Of a stretch of DNA of 64,000 bases, positions 51,530-60,870 are shown one piece after another. Below the pieces are notes generated by a model, which did not search any database, was not told where the DNA came from, and saw only the letters and a program-made list of their open reading frames with translations. The stretch is from an uncultured Clostridia bacterium. Lineage in GTDB: Bacteria; Bacillota; Clostridia; Christensenellales; Borkfalkiaceae. The translations under genes and the position numbers were made by a program. Where the stretch lies: assembly GCA_934278995.1 (NCBI GenBank), contig CAKQWM010000001.1, forward strand, positions 124,001-188,000. Reading direction: 5' to 3'. Numbering within the stretch: position 1 is the first letter of the stretch; each line of letters begins with the position of its first letter.

Positions 51530-52648
51530 ATGAAGAATAAACGGATATACGTATTATTGACGTTCGTTTTGATTTTTTTCGTCGCTTGCGTCGGATGCAA
51601 TAAGCAGACGGGTAATTACGAAAAGAAATCCGCAAGCGCGGATATTACTAAACTCATCGATTATAAAATGAATAAAACAGGAGATGAATTTACGTTAACG
51701 GTCAAAGACGACGAAGATTTCGTAATACTCAACCTTACCGATATTCAACTCGATTTGGATTCCTGGTTGAAAAAAGACGATAAATACGACGTAGCAAAAC
51801 GGATAATGACGTATTTGGTCGAAACCGCACAGCCCGATCTTATTACGTTTACGGGCGATATGTGTTACGGTCAGCCCATGGCGTATCAAAAAGCTGTTGA
51901 ACTTTTTGATTCTTTCGGTATTTACTGGGCGCCCGTGTTCGGGAATCACGACCATAATCAAAATAGCGAAAAAAGTATAGCAGAAATCTATAATTCTGCG
52001 AAACACTGTTTGTTTGAAGCGGGGGATCCCGAATTGGGAACGGGAAATTATATTATAAAACTCGTCGATTTAAACGATAGGTTGCGCGAGATGTTGATTT
52101 TCATGGATACACACGACATGGTTGACGGCAACTGGGCGTATCTTACCGAAAAGCAACTTGCTTGGTACGAAGGGAAGATAAAAAAATACTGCACGGAAAC
52201 GATTAAAGTGGATTCTACGGTATTTATTCACATTCCCGTTTACGCTTATAATTACGCATTGAAAGAAGCGTTAAATTGCAATGAACCTTACCGTTCGGAT
52301 GCTTTCTACGCCTTTTGTGAGAATATGCCCGTCAATAACTTCGGTAACAAAACTTATTGGAAGGACGGCTTTACCGAGTCTTTCGGCGTATGTTGGGAAG
52401 GTGTTTGCAGCCCTGTAAGCGACGAAGGCGCGTTCGATCTGTTTAAAGAACTCGGAAGTACTCATAACGTCGTTTCGGGACACGATCACAATAACAATTT
52501 TTCCATTCTTTACGAAGGAATAAGATTGACTTATGGTACAAAGTCGAGTTACGGTTGTTATTACAAGGAACCGCTTCTCGGCGGAACGGTGCTTACGGTC
52601 GATGAAACGGGAATAAACAACTTATTTCACGTTTATTGGAAAAAATAA
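51530..52648 (+). CDS. Calcineurin-like metallophosphoesterase lipoprotein
   Basis: A 372-residue lipoprotein with lipobox CVGC. Metallophosphatase motifs appear in order: LTDIQLD, TGDMCYG, FGNHDHNQ, and late VSGHDHNNNF with an upstream FIHIP. The two metal sites are therefore intact. It lies outside the membrane and may hydrolyse phosphate esters of sugars, nucleotides or wall polymers; its substrate is unknown. The ATG at 51530 is favoured over an upstream TTG because it gives a standard lipoprotein signal after AGAGGGT. Confidence 0.87.
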   Translation: MKNKRIYVLLTFVLIFFVACVGCNKQTGNYEKKSASADITKLIDYKMNKTGDEFTLTVKDDEDFVILNLTDIQLDLDSWLKKDDKYDVAKRIMTYLVETAQPDLITFTGDMCYGQPMAYQKAVELFDSFGIYWAPVFGNHDHNQNSEKSIAEIYNSAKHCLFEAGDPELGTGNYIIKLVDLNDRLREMLIFMDTHDMVDGNWAYLTEKQLAWYEGKIKKYCTETIKVDSTVFIHIPVYAYNYALKEALNCNEPYRSDAFYAFCENMPVNNFGNKTYWKDGFTESFGVCWEGVCSPVSDEGAFDLFKELGSTHNVVSGHDHNNNFSILYEGIRLTYGTKSSYGCYYKEPLLGGTVLTVDETGINNLFHVYWKK

Positions 52649-52911
52649 CTATGGATTTCAATCATTATCACTAACTATTTTTGCATGAATAAATCGGTTT
52701 TTGCCGCGTTAAACTCCCGTAGGCGTACGACGAGTGCGATTTCGGGCGTTTGCCTTGCAAAAACTTTAACCTAAAAGAGGCAACCGTAAAATCGCGATCG
52801 CCTCTTTTGGTATAAACGAGCCTATAAGCCCGTTATTAAAAACGGTTCGTTAATACGGAACGAAAAAACGCGATTTATCAATTTAAAAATCGCAATCGGC
52901 GCTAAAATAAC
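52649..52911. other. Intergenic region before the ABC exporter
   Basis: It contains a terminator hairpin (52773-52808) and an exact reverse copy of the dispersed motif (52822-52832) flanked by ACGAG and TTATTA. No gene is seen. Confidence 0.6.
52773..52808 (+). terminator. Terminator hairpin
   Basis: AAAAGAGGC (52773-52781) and GCCTCTTTT (52800-52808) form a 9-bp stem with an 18-base loop that can itself pair (TCGCGA). Confidence 0.65.
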
Positions 52912-52940
52912 TTGACAAAAGGTTTTTTGGGGCATATAAT
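52912..52940 (+). promoter_or_regulatory. Promoter of the ABC-2 exporter
   Basis: TTGACA (52912-52917) and TATAAT (52935-52940) with a 17-bp spacer: a perfect consensus. Confidence 0.88.
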
Positions 52941-52980
52941 AGGAAACACGTGTTTTCTATCAATCTTTATCGGAGAATTT

Positions 52981-53886
52981 ATGAACATAATAGAAATTTC
53001 ACATTTATATAAATCTTTCGGCGAAGTAAAAGCCGTCAACGATTTAAGTTTTTGCGTCAAAAAGGGCGAACTTTTCGCTTTTTTGGGCGTTAACGGGGCG
53101 GGAAAGTCCACCACGATATCTATGATCTGCGGACAACTTAAAGCGGATTCGGGCGAAATAGTCGTTTGCGGAAAAAACGTAAAAGACGGAATAGACGAAG
53201 TAAAAGCGCGCCTCGGCGTCGTTTTTCAGAACTCCGTGCTTGACAAGTCGCTTACGGTAAAAGACAATCTCGAATCCCGCGCGGCGCTTTACGGCATACG
53301 TGGGGAGGAGTTTAAAACGCGCCTTATAGAGTTAGCCGAACTTCTCGACTTTAAAGATATTTTAAACAGAGCGGTCGGAAATCTTTCGGGCGGGCAAAGA
53401 AGACGCATAGATATAGCGAGGGCGCTTATAAACAAGCCCGAAATTCTTATTTTGGACGAACCGACGACGGGGCTTGATCCGCAAACGAGGAAACTTCTCT
53501 GGAACGTAGTTACTTCCTTACGTAAAGAGGAAAATATGACGGTTTTTTTAACTACGCACTATATGGAAGAAGCGACCGACGCCGACTACGTAATAATTCT
53601 CGACGCGGGAAAAATTTCGGCGGAAGGCACGCCTTTAAGTCTTAAAAACGCTTACACGGGCGACTATATTACCATATATAACGCGGACGAAGAAAAAATA
53701 AAGACGTTTAATCTTCCTTACGAAAAAATACGCGACGCAATAAGGGTGTCGGTGGCGGATACGAAAGTCGCAACCGATTTAATAGTCGAAAACCCCGAAC
53801 TTTTTACCGATTACGAAATAACGAAGGGTAAAATGGACGACGTTTTTTTAGCGGTAACGGGTAAAAAATTAGTAGGGGGAAACTGA
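52981..53886 (+). CDS. ABC-2 exporter ATPase (DrrA/CcmA-like)
   Basis: A 301-residue ATPase. Walker A is GVNGAGKST (about 38-46), the signature is LSGGQRRR and Walker B is LILDEPTTGLDPQTR. After the nucleotide-binding domain a roughly 70-residue C-terminal part typical of drug/antibiotic exporters ends the protein. CGGAGA precedes the ATG at 52981; an open frame upstream covers the promoter. The permease gene follows one base later. It may export a drug, lipid or peptide. Confidence 0.92.
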   Translation: MNIIEISHLYKSFGEVKAVNDLSFCVKKGELFAFLGVNGAGKSTTISMICGQLKADSGEIVVCGKNVKDGIDEVKARLGVVFQNSVLDKSLTVKDNLESRAALYGIRGEEFKTRLIELAELLDFKDILNRAVGNLSGGQRRRIDIARALINKPEILILDEPTTGLDPQTRKLLWNVVTSLRKEENMTVFLTTHYMEEATDADYVIILDAGKISAEGTPLSLKNAYTGDYITIYNADEEKIKTFNLPYEKIRDAIRVSVADTKVATDLIVENPELFTDYEITKGKMDDVFLAVTGKKLVGGN

Positions 53887-53887
53887 A

Positions 53888-54784
53888 ATGAAAGTACTCT
53901 CGTTGATAAAAAGAAATTGCAAATTGTTTTTTAAAGATAAGGGAATGTTTTTTACTTCCCTTATAACGCCCGTTATTCTTCTCGTTTTATACGCTACTTT
54001 TCTGGCTAACGTTTTCAGAGAAAGTTTTGTGTCTAATCTGAACGGCGCTATAGAGGTTCCGGATAAACTCGTCAACGCGACGGTGGGCGGAGAACTCGTT
54101 TCGTCGCTTTTGGCGGTATCCTGTATAACGGTTGCGTTCTGCTCGAATATGCTGATGGTTCAGGACAAGGTTTCGGGCTCGTTTAAAGACCTTACGATGG
54201 CGCCCGTAAAACGTTCGACGCTTGCGGTTTCTTATTACGTCGCAACATTTATTTCCACCTTTATCGTAAACTTCGTCGCAATGGCGCTTAGTCTTACTTA
54301 TCTTGCGGTAAACGGTTGGTATCTTTCTGCGGCGGACGTTTTTCTGATGTTGCTCGACGTGGTTATCCTCGTAATGTTCGGGACGGCTTTATCGTCTATA
54401 ATCAACCTGTTTTTGTCGTCGCAAGGACAGATTTCCGCCGTCGGAACAATCGTTTCGGCGGGGTACGGCTTCGTCTGCGGCGCTTATATGCCGATTTCGA
54501 GTTTTTCAAAAGGGCTTCAATACGTTATTTCCTGTTTGCCGGGTACGTACGGCACTTCGCTTATAAGAAATCACGCGCTTGCGGGCGTTTTCAGAGAAAT
54601 GTCCGATACGGGGTTTCCCGAGACCGTAATCGAATCGATAAAAGATTCCATCGATTGCAATATTTACTTTTTCGCAAATAAAGTAAGCGTTTCCGGAATG
54701 TATTTCGTAATGCTCGCAACGGTTTTCCTTCTTTTGGGCGTTTACGTGCTTTTAAGCGTTTTGCTAAGCAAACGGCGCGGTTAA
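53888..54784 (+). CDS. ABC-2 type permease
   Basis: A 298-residue membrane protein with six predicted helices and the ABC-2 layout (cytoplasmic start, large first loop with VSGSFKDLTMAPVKRSTLAVSYY). It follows its ATPase directly, with GGGGGAA as ribosome site. The two make a complete exporter; the substrate is unknown. Confidence 0.9.
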   Translation: MKVLSLIKRNCKLFFKDKGMFFTSLITPVILLVLYATFLANVFRESFVSNLNGAIEVPDKLVNATVGGELVSSLLAVSCITVAFCSNMLMVQDKVSGSFKDLTMAPVKRSTLAVSYYVATFISTFIVNFVAMALSLTYLAVNGWYLSAADVFLMLLDVVILVMFGTALSSIINLFLSSQGQISAVGTIVSAGYGFVCGAYMPISSFSKGLQYVISCLPGTYGTSLIRNHALAGVFREMSDTGFPETVIESIKDSIDCNIYFFANKVSVSGMYFVMLATVFLLLGVYVLLSVLLSKRRG

Positions 54785-54800
54785 ATTTATCGAAAAATAT

Positions 54801-54833
54801 AAAACAAGCGGTCGATTCGTGACCGCTTGTTTT
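54801..54833. terminator. Bidirectional terminator
   Basis: A 13-bp perfect stem AAAACAAGCGGTC/GACCGCTTGTTTT around GATTCGT between convergent genes. Confidence 0.88.
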
Positions 54834-54850
54834 ATATAAAAAGTAATATA

Positions 54851-54874
54851 ATCGGCTTATAGCCCGACTTTTTT
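54851..54874 (+). repeat. Dispersed element with a T-tract
   Basis: ATCGGCTTATAGCCCGACTTTTTT forms CGGCTTATAGCCCG, a hairpin-like palindrome followed by six T residues, and acts as a second plus-strand terminator candidate. It has one mismatch to the exact 11-mer. Confidence 0.7.
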
Positions 54875-54888
54875 GTAAAAAATTATAA

Positions 54889-56175
54889 TTACGAGCCGTA
54901 AATCAGAGAAAAAACCTTGAGTGATTCCAGCGCTTTTCCGTTAAAATCGAACATAGCCTGATTATCGACTGCGGAACCGCCGTGATATTTAGCGTCGGCG
55001 TCGTATTCTTTTGCGTAAGAGGTTGCCCAGCCGGAGCCGAAAGATTCCCAAAGCCTTAAATTTTGGTCGTAACTTTTACCTCCGACGGGTATCCAGGCGC
55101 CTTCCCAATAGCAAACGCCTATTCCGTTTTCCGTGTCGGACACGGCTTTTATAACGTCCCTGACGGACGTTGCCTGCCCGTGAACGGTAAAAGGATAGGG
55201 ACTATATACGCTTTTATCGTCGCTTACGGTGTTAGCGAAAAAATCGCCGTCTTTATTCGTATAGCAATAAGAAGTTTCGGCAACCATTACTTTTTTGGAG
55301 TATTTGGTCGATAGGTCGGATAAAACCGCGCCGAGGTTATCCGTCGTTCCGTGCCAATAGGGGTAGTAAGAAGTCGCAAAAACGTCGTATTGTACGCCGT
55401 TTTTATTTAATTCTTCGGCGTAAAAGTTTAAAAGCCCTTGTTTTTGGGGATCGGTAAAGTGTAAAACCGCGCTTGCGTCGGGATAAATTTCTTTTACCGC
55501 TTTTATTCCGCTTTTAAAAAGAGAGCAAACTTTTTTAAAATCCGTTTCGCCCGATAAAGAGCCGTTCGTTTCGTTTCCTATCTGTATAAGGCTTATTCTT
55601 ATTCCCTCTTTATTGAATTTCAGCAGGCAATTTTTAGTGTAATCGTACAATGCGTTAAGTTTAGCGTCGAAATTTAAGGATTCCCACTCTTTCGGCGCGC
55701 GTTGCTTTTTCGGATCCGCCCAAAAGTCGGAATAATGAAAATCGACCATTAAATTCATACCGTAAGCGTTAGCCCGCCGTCCGATTTCCAAAGCCGAATT
55801 TATATCGCAGTTGCCTCCGCCGTAGCCGTTGCCTTCCGAGTCGTAAGGATTGTTCCATACCCGTACGCGTATCGTGTTTATTCCGCTTTCCGAAAGTATT
55901 TTAAAAAGATCGGCTTGCTTGTTGTCGTAATCGTAAAACTTTACCCCGCTTTTTTCAAGGGATAATACGCTCGATACGTCCATACCGAAAATAAAATCGT
56001 CGCGTAAAGAATCGATTTTTTCGACGGTGATTTCGCTTGACACAATTCCTTTTTTTGCCGTTACCGTAAACGGCTTTATAAAAGAAAATCCGTCTTTTTT
56101 GCAAGCCGAAAACGTTGACGATACGGTAACGGAAAACAATATTAAAATTAAACCGAATTTTTTTAACGACTTCAT
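54889..56175 (-). CDS. GH53 arabinogalactan endo-beta-1,4-galactanase lipoprotein
   Basis: A 428-residue lipoprotein with lipobox FSAC. After an approximately 60-residue linker the GH53 barrel begins FIFGMDVSSVLSLEKSGVKF. Other family motifs are INTIRVRVWNNPYDS, MVDFHYSDFWADP, QIGNETNG with the acid/base Glu, and VMVAETSYCYT with the nucleophile Glu. It cuts beta-1,4-galactan side chains of pectin outside the cell, fitting the arabinan and galactoside enzymes at 9-24 kb although it is transcribed separately. The ribosome site is weak. Confidence 0.92.
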   Translation of the reverse strand: MKSLKKFGLILILFSVTVSSTFSACKKDGFSFIKPFTVTAKKGIVSSEITVEKIDSLRDDFIFGMDVSSVLSLEKSGVKFYDYDNKQADLFKILSESGINTIRVRVWNNPYDSEGNGYGGGNCDINSALEIGRRANAYGMNLMVDFHYSDFWADPKKQRAPKEWESLNFDAKLNALYDYTKNCLLKFNKEGIRISLIQIGNETNGSLSGETDFKKVCSLFKSGIKAVKEIYPDASAVLHFTDPQKQGLLNFYAEELNKNGVQYDVFATSYYPYWHGTTDNLGAVLSDLSTKYSKKVMVAETSYCYTNKDGDFFANTVSDDKSVYSPYPFTVHGQATSVRDVIKAVSDTENGIGVCYWEGAWIPVGGKSYDQNLRLWESFGSGWATSYAKEYDADAKYHGGSAVDNQAMFDFNGKALESLKVFSLIYGS

Positions 56176-56218
56176 AAAAATAGCCTAACCATATAAAATA
56201 TTTCAAATTTACGGTTAT

Positions 56219-56247
56219 ATTTTATCACATAACCGCTTTTCGGTCAA
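56219..56247 (-). promoter_or_regulatory. Promoter of the GH53 gene
   Basis: Minus-strand TTGACC (56242-56247), 17-bp spacer, TAAAAT (56219-56224). CGGTTAT/ATAACCG inverted repeats around the -10 region (56212-56235) may be an operator. Confidence 0.7.
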
Positions 56248-56284
56248 AGATTTTTCGGAAAAGTCGGATAAAAGGTTTCTTTCG

Positions 56285-56313
56285 TTGACCGCCGAAGCGT
56301 AATCGGGTATAAT
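56285..56313 (+). promoter_or_regulatory. Promoter of psuG
   Basis: TTGACC (56285-56290), 17-bp spacer, TATAAT (56308-56313). Confidence 0.8.
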
Positions 56314-56376
56314 AATATAGTCGATATATCGTCGATCGAATTATCTTAGCCGAAGTTTTCGGCAAAAGGAGAATAT

Positions 56377-57294
56377 ATGAATCGTTACCTCGATGTTTCA
56401 ACCGAAGTCAAAAACGCACTCGAAAAAGGGCTTCCCGTCGTAGCGCTCGAATCAACTATAATTTCACACGGAATGCCTTATCCCGACAACGTAAAAACCG
56501 CCCTTGCCGTAGAGGAAGAAGTAATCAAACAGGGCGCCGTCCCCGCCACGATAGCAATAATAAAAGGCAGGCTTAAAGTAGGCTTATCGAAAGAAGAAAT
56601 CGAATATTTCGGCAAGAGGGGAACGGCTATAACAAAAGCGTCACGGCGAGATTTAGCGCCGATAATCGCTAAAAAACTCGACGGCGCGACGACCGTCGCC
56701 ACCACTATGATAATAGCAAATATGGCGGGTATCAAAATTTTTGCGACGGGAGGAATCGGCGGCGTTCACAGAGGCGCTGAAACCACTATGGATATTTCGG
56801 CAGATCTTGAAGAACTCGCTAATACGCCCGTAACAGTCGTTTGCGCGGGCGCGAAGTCCATACTCGATCTCGGTTTGACTTTGGAGTATCTTGAAACGAA
56901 GGGCGTACCCGTTATCGGTTACAAAACGGAGTATTTACCTGCGTTTTATACCGAAAAAAGCAAGTTTAAAACGGATTATTCGGTAAACGACGAAGAAGAA
57001 CTCGCTTCGGTTATTTCGGCGCACGACGCGCTCGGTTTAAAAGGCGGTATGCTCGTTGCAAATCCCATCCCGCATGAATTTTCTATGGACGAGGGATATA
57101 TAGATTCGGCAATAACCAAAGCCCTTGAAAAAGCCGCTGCGCTCGGCGTTAAGGGTAAGGAAACGACGCCGTTTTTACTTAAAGAAGTCAAAGAGATTAC
57201 CGGCGGAAACAGCCTGAAAGCCAACGTGCAACTTGTTTTAAACAACGCGCGCCTTGCCGCAAGGGTTGCGGTTTTGCGTTGCGAAAAACCTTGA
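56377..57294 (+). CDS. psuG: Pseudouridine-5'-phosphate glycosidase
   Basis: A 305-residue PsuG/IndA-family protein. Diagnostic stretches are VVALESTIISHGMPYPDN, TAITKASRRDL, FATGGIGGVHRGAE, VCAGAKSILDLGLT and LVANPIPHEF. It splits pseudouridine 5'-phosphate into uracil and ribose 5-phosphate, recycling modified RNA bases. The usual partner kinase PsuK (PfkB family) is not adjacent. A GNAT/YoaP-like gene follows 17 bp later. Confidence 0.95.
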   Translation: MNRYLDVSTEVKNALEKGLPVVALESTIISHGMPYPDNVKTALAVEEEVIKQGAVPATIAIIKGRLKVGLSKEEIEYFGKRGTAITKASRRDLAPIIAKKLDGATTVATTMIIANMAGIKIFATGGIGGVHRGAETTMDISADLEELANTPVTVVCAGAKSILDLGLTLEYLETKGVPVIGYKTEYLPAFYTEKSKFKTDYSVNDEEELASVISAHDALGLKGGMLVANPIPHEFSMDEGYIDSAITKALEKAAALGVKGKETTPFLLKEVKEITGGNSLKANVQLVLNNARLAARVAVLRCEKP

Positions 57295-57311
57295 TTTCGG
57301 GAAATAAAAAA

Positions 57312-58055
57312 ATGGAATATATTCAAATAACCCAAGACAATATAGATAAAGAGCATATTTGTTGCGCCATGTCGGGAAAGCAAAGCCTTGCAAAAAAAGA
57401 ATGGCTGAAAAAACGCTTTTTAGAAGGGCTGGTTTTTTTTAGAAGCGTAGAAAGAGGAAAGTGTTTTATTGAGTATATCCCCGCCGAATACGCCTGGGCG
57501 CCGATTGACGCCGACGGATATACGTACATAAATTGTTTGTGGATAGCGGGCGCTTTAAAGGGACACGGGTATTCCGATGATTTACTGAATAAATGTATTT
57601 CGGACTCGAAAAAGCAGGGGAAACTCGGTATTTGTATCCTTTCGTCCGAGGGAAGAAAACGAGAATTTTTATCCGATCCGAAATACTTGCTGTATAAAGG
57701 GTTTAAAGTGGCGGACGTTTCTTCATGCGGGATAAATCTTATGTATTTACCGTTTTCGGACGAAGTAAAAGCGCCCGTCTTTAAACCGAGCGCAAAAAAC
57801 CCTCGCACCGACGGAAGCGGTTTCACGCTTTATTATACCGATCAATGTCCTTTTACTTCTTACTGGGTTTCAAGGACAGTAAAAGTCGCCGAAGAAAACG
57901 GAATACCTTTAAAAACCGTTCACGTTACCGATAGAGAGACGGCGCAAAATCTGTCTTCGCCGGTTACTACTTACGCGCTTTTTAAAGACGGAAAATTCTT
58001 AACGCAAGCGGTGCAGTCGGATAAGAAGTTTTTGCTTCTTGCGGGCGTAAAATAA
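57312..58055 (+). CDS. GNAT N-acetyltransferase with YoaP-like C-terminal domain
   Basis: A 247-residue two-domain protein. The N-terminal GNAT-like fold includes NCLWIAGALKGHGYSDDLL, the acetyl-CoA loop (consensus GxGxG/A). The C-terminal part (about 170-245) begins FTLYYTDQCPFTSYW, a thioredoxin-like strand seen in YoaP-type proteins. The function of the family is unknown; acetyltransferase activity is presumed. The start at 57312 is chosen over an in-frame TTG inside psuG. Confidence 0.82.
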   Translation: MEYIQITQDNIDKEHICCAMSGKQSLAKKEWLKKRFLEGLVFFRSVERGKCFIEYIPAEYAWAPIDADGYTYINCLWIAGALKGHGYSDDLLNKCISDSKKQGKLGICILSSEGRKREFLSDPKYLLYKGFKVADVSSCGINLMYLPFSDEVKAPVFKPSAKNPRTDGSGFTLYYTDQCPFTSYWVSRTVKVAEENGIPLKTVHVTDRETAQNLSSPVTTYALFKDGKFLTQAVQSDKKFLLLAGVK

Positions 58056-58071
58056 AAGTAAAACCGCTTAT

Positions 58072-58098
58072 AACGCCCGTTAACGGGCTTATAGCCCT
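58072..58098 (+). repeat. Dispersed element, exact copy with a flanking palindrome
   Basis: AACGCCCGTTAACGGGCTTATAGCCC-like sequence: ACGCCCGTTAACGGGC is a near-perfect palindrome, overlapping CGGGCTTATAG (58084-58094). Confidence 0.78.
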
Positions 58099-58120
58099 AT
58101 ATTTAAATAAAAAAGACATA

Positions 58121-58152
58121 AAAAATCGACGCCTTTTCAAGCGTCGATTTTT
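58121..58152. terminator. Bidirectional terminator
   Basis: AAAAATCGACGC (58121-58132) pairs with GCGTCGATTTTT (58141-58152) between convergent genes. Confidence 0.88.
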
Positions 58153-58176
58153 GTTTAGCGGTTACTGTTTTGAACG

Positions 58177-58872
58177 TTATTTTTTACAAGCGTTTAAAAA
58201 CGCGACGAAAATATCGTTTTGCTTTTTGTCGTCGTCGCAAAGAAGTTCGGGGTGATATTTTATGCCCATAAAAAACTTTTTATCGGGTGCTTCTATTACT
58301 TCCGCGTGGTTGTCGCTCGACAACGCGACTACTTTTAAACAATCGGGAATTTTATCGCCGACGTAAAGGTGTATGCTGTTTACCATAAATTCTTTTTCTT
58401 TTACGATGGAAAAAAATTTTGAGTTTTCGTCTATAACTTTCAAGCCGTGAACGTATTTTTCAAAAGGCTTTTCGTGGCTGTCGTCGTTCAGCCTTCTGGT
58501 AGTACCGCCGAGCGCTCTTATTATCGTATTGTATCCGGCGCAAATACCCAAAAGGGGAATATCGTTGTCGAAACAATATTTTGCGGTAAATTCTTCGTAG
58601 TAGCACGAATATAATCCGCCTTGCAAAACTACGCCGTCGCACATTTTAAGAAATTTTATAAAGCGAGACCGTTCTTCGTCGCTCATTTTAGTGTCGTCGT
58701 GTTCGTCTTTTGCCTGAAAACAAATCGTGTCCGATTGCGGTAAAACACCTAATACGTCGGCGCCGTTTTTAATCAGGCAGTATCTTAAATTATTACTTAT
58801 TCTCATCCAACTCCAACCGTAAATTTTATCGAGGTTGAAGTATTTCGTTACAATTCCGATGGTAGGTCTCAT
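58177..58872 (-). CDS. Class-I glutamine amidotransferase-like hydrolase (peptidase C26)
   Basis: A 231-residue protein of the gamma-glutamyl-GABA hydrolase/PuuD-like group. The nucleophile is in LLGICAGYN, preceded by CDGVVLQGG, and the His-Glu pair is in GIKYHPELL. It should hydrolyse a gamma-glutamyl amide in the cytoplasm; the real substrate is unknown. It lies downstream of mnmG on the same strand, with a dispersed element between them. Confidence 0.87.
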   Translation of the reverse strand: MRPTIGIVTKYFNLDKIYGWSWMRISNNLRYCLIKNGADVLGVLPQSDTICFQAKDEHDDTKMSDEERSRFIKFLKMCDGVVLQGGLYSCYYEEFTAKYCFDNDIPLLGICAGYNTIIRALGGTTRRLNDDSHEKPFEKYVHGLKVIDENSKFFSIVKEKEFMVNSIHLYVGDKIPDCLKVVALSSDNHAEVIEAPDKKFFMGIKYHPELLCDDDKKQNDIFVAFLNACKK

Positions 58873-58898
58873 TTGTCCTCACTGTTGTAAATCGATTG

Positions 58899-58926
58899 AT
58901 ATCGGGCTTATAGCCCGACTTTTTTG
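58899..58926 (+). repeat. Dispersed element, full palindromic copy
   Basis: GATATCGGGCTTATAGCCCGACTTTTTT contains the perfect hairpin TCGGGCTTATAGCCCGA and a T-tract on the plus strand, although both flanking genes are on the minus strand. It therefore cannot be explained as their terminator. Confidence 0.85.
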
Positions 58927-58942
58927 AAATTATCCTAAGATT

Positions 58943-60820
58943 TTATTTGCGATTATGATTAGAATCTTTGTTTAAATAAACCATTAAAACGGCGATATCC
59001 GCGGGGTTAACCCCGGAAATTCTTCCCGCCTGACCGAGATTAAGCGGTCTGATTTTAGAAAGTTTTTCTCTTGCCTCAAGTCGTAAGCCGTCTAATTTTT
59101 CGTAGTCGATATCGGGCGGAAGGCGTTTTTCTTCGAGTCGTTTCGCGCGTTCGATTTCGTTTAATCCGCGTTCAAGGTATCCTTCGTATCTGGCGTCGGT
59201 TTCCATTCTTTCTTTTAAGTCGAAAGGAAGATCTTTAAACGCACCGAATTTTTCGGTGACGTCGTTTAACGGAATACCTCGTTTTACCATTCCTTCGTAA
59301 GAAATACCGCCGTTTAATTCTCCGCCGTAACTTTCGACGAATTCTTTGACGTCTTTAGGGGAACGGGTAAGCGCGAATTCTTTTTTCGCCTCTTCGAGCG
59401 CTTTGGTTTTTTCCAGAAAAACTTTGTACCGAAAGTCATCTACAAGACCTACTCGTCTGCCGATTTCGGTAAGGCGAGCGTCTGCGTTGTCTTGCCGTAA
59501 AAAGATGCGGTATTCCGCGCGCGACGTCATCATTCTGTAAGGCTCGTCGGTTCCTTTCGTTACAAGATCGTCTATCAGAACGCCTATATACGCCTGATCC
59601 CTCCGTAAAATCAGAGGTTCTTTTCCTTCCAGATAAAGCGCCGCGTTAATGCCCGCCATAAGCCCCTGCGCGGCGGCTTCTTCGTAACCGCTCGTGCCGT
59701 TTATCTGCCCCGCGGTAAACAAGCCTTTTATTTTCTTGAACATAAGGGCGGGCGTTAAGTCAAGACTGTCTATGCAGTCGTATTCTATGGCGTAGGCGTA
59801 ACGTACTATTTCGCAATGCTCTAAGCCTTTAATCGACCTATACATGGCTTTTTGCACGTCATGCGGAAGCGAGGACGACATGCCCTGAACGTAAACTTCG
59901 TTGGTATCGGCGCCTTCGGGTTCGATAAAAATCTGATGACGCGTTTTGTCCTTGAAACGATAAACTTTGGTTTCTATGGAGGGGCAATATCTCGGCCCCG
60001 CGGATTTTATCATTCCGTTAAAAAGGGGCGAACGGTCTAAATTATCCCGTATGATTTTATGAGTTTCTTCGTTGGTGTAAGTAAGATAACACGGGGTTTG
60101 TTTTTCCGGTACGCGGGGAGAGAGAAACGAAAACGGATAAACGTTCGTTTCGCCGTCTTGGCGTTCGAGAAGGGAATAATCTATCGTTCTTCCGTCAACC
60201 CTTGCGGGGGTTCCCGTTTTATAGCGGCGCACGGTAAAGCCCGATTTTATAAGACTGTCGGTTAAGCCGTTGCTTGCTTCGAAGCCCGACGGCCCCGAAT
60301 ATTTAAACCATTCTCCCGCAACGACGCGTGATTTTAAATAGACGCCCGTACAAAGAACGATTGTTTTAGCGTACAGCACGCTTCCGTAAGCGGTTTTTAC
60401 CCCGCAAACCTCTCCGTTTTCCGTTAATATATCTACCGCTTCGCAAGCAAGAATACGGAGATTGTCTGTGTTTTCAAGAACGTTTTTAACGTATCTGTGG
60501 TAATAGTTTTTATCCGACTGAGCGCGTAAACTCTGCACGGCGGCGCCTTTTCCGCGATTGAGCATTTTTATCTGCAACATTGTTTTATCCGCGGCAATAC
60601 CCATAAGCCCGCCGAGCGCGTCTATTTCTCTGACGAGATGACCTTTAGCCGTACCGCCGATGGAGGGATTGCAAGCCATAAAAGCGATATTATCGGGATT
60701 CAAAGTCAAAAGAGCCGTTTTATGACCTTTTTTCGCAAGGGCAAGCGAGGCTTCCACGCCCGCATGACCGGCGCCGACGACAATGGCGTCAAAGGTGTCT
60801 TCAATAAATAAAGTATTCAT
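58943..60820 (-). CDS. mnmG: tRNA uridine-34 carboxymethylaminomethyl modification enzyme MnmG
   Basis: A 625-residue FAD enzyme of standard length. The N-terminal dinucleotide fold is VVGAGHAGVEASLALAKKGH. MACNPSIGGTAKGHLVREIDALGGLMG and a conserved KTGTPARVDGRTIDYS region follow, and the C-terminus includes LNLGQAGRISGVNPADI. With MnmE it installs the cmnm5 group at the tRNA wobble uridine. It lies downstream of dnaA on the same strand. Confidence 0.97.
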   Translation of the reverse strand: MNTLFIEDTFDAIVVGAGHAGVEASLALAKKGHKTALLTLNPDNIAFMACNPSIGGTAKGHLVREIDALGGLMGIAADKTMLQIKMLNRGKGAAVQSLRAQSDKNYYHRYVKNVLENTDNLRILACEAVDILTENGEVCGVKTAYGSVLYAKTIVLCTGVYLKSRVVAGEWFKYSGPSGFEASNGLTDSLIKSGFTVRRYKTGTPARVDGRTIDYSLLERQDGETNVYPFSFLSPRVPEKQTPCYLTYTNEETHKIIRDNLDRSPLFNGMIKSAGPRYCPSIETKVYRFKDKTRHQIFIEPEGADTNEVYVQGMSSSLPHDVQKAMYRSIKGLEHCEIVRYAYAIEYDCIDSLDLTPALMFKKIKGLFTAGQINGTSGYEEAAAQGLMAGINAALYLEGKEPLILRRDQAYIGVLIDDLVTKGTDEPYRMMTSRAEYRIFLRQDNADARLTEIGRRVGLVDDFRYKVFLEKTKALEEAKKEFALTRSPKDVKEFVESYGGELNGGISYEGMVKRGIPLNDVTEKFGAFKDLPFDLKERMETDARYEGYLERGLNEIERAKRLEEKRLPPDIDYEKLDGLRLEAREKLSKIRPLNLGQAGRISGVNPADIAVLMVYLNKDSNHNRK

Positions 60821-60870
60821 TCCGATTAAATTTAAGCATGTAAATTCGCCGCTGTTAACGGCGAACGAAA

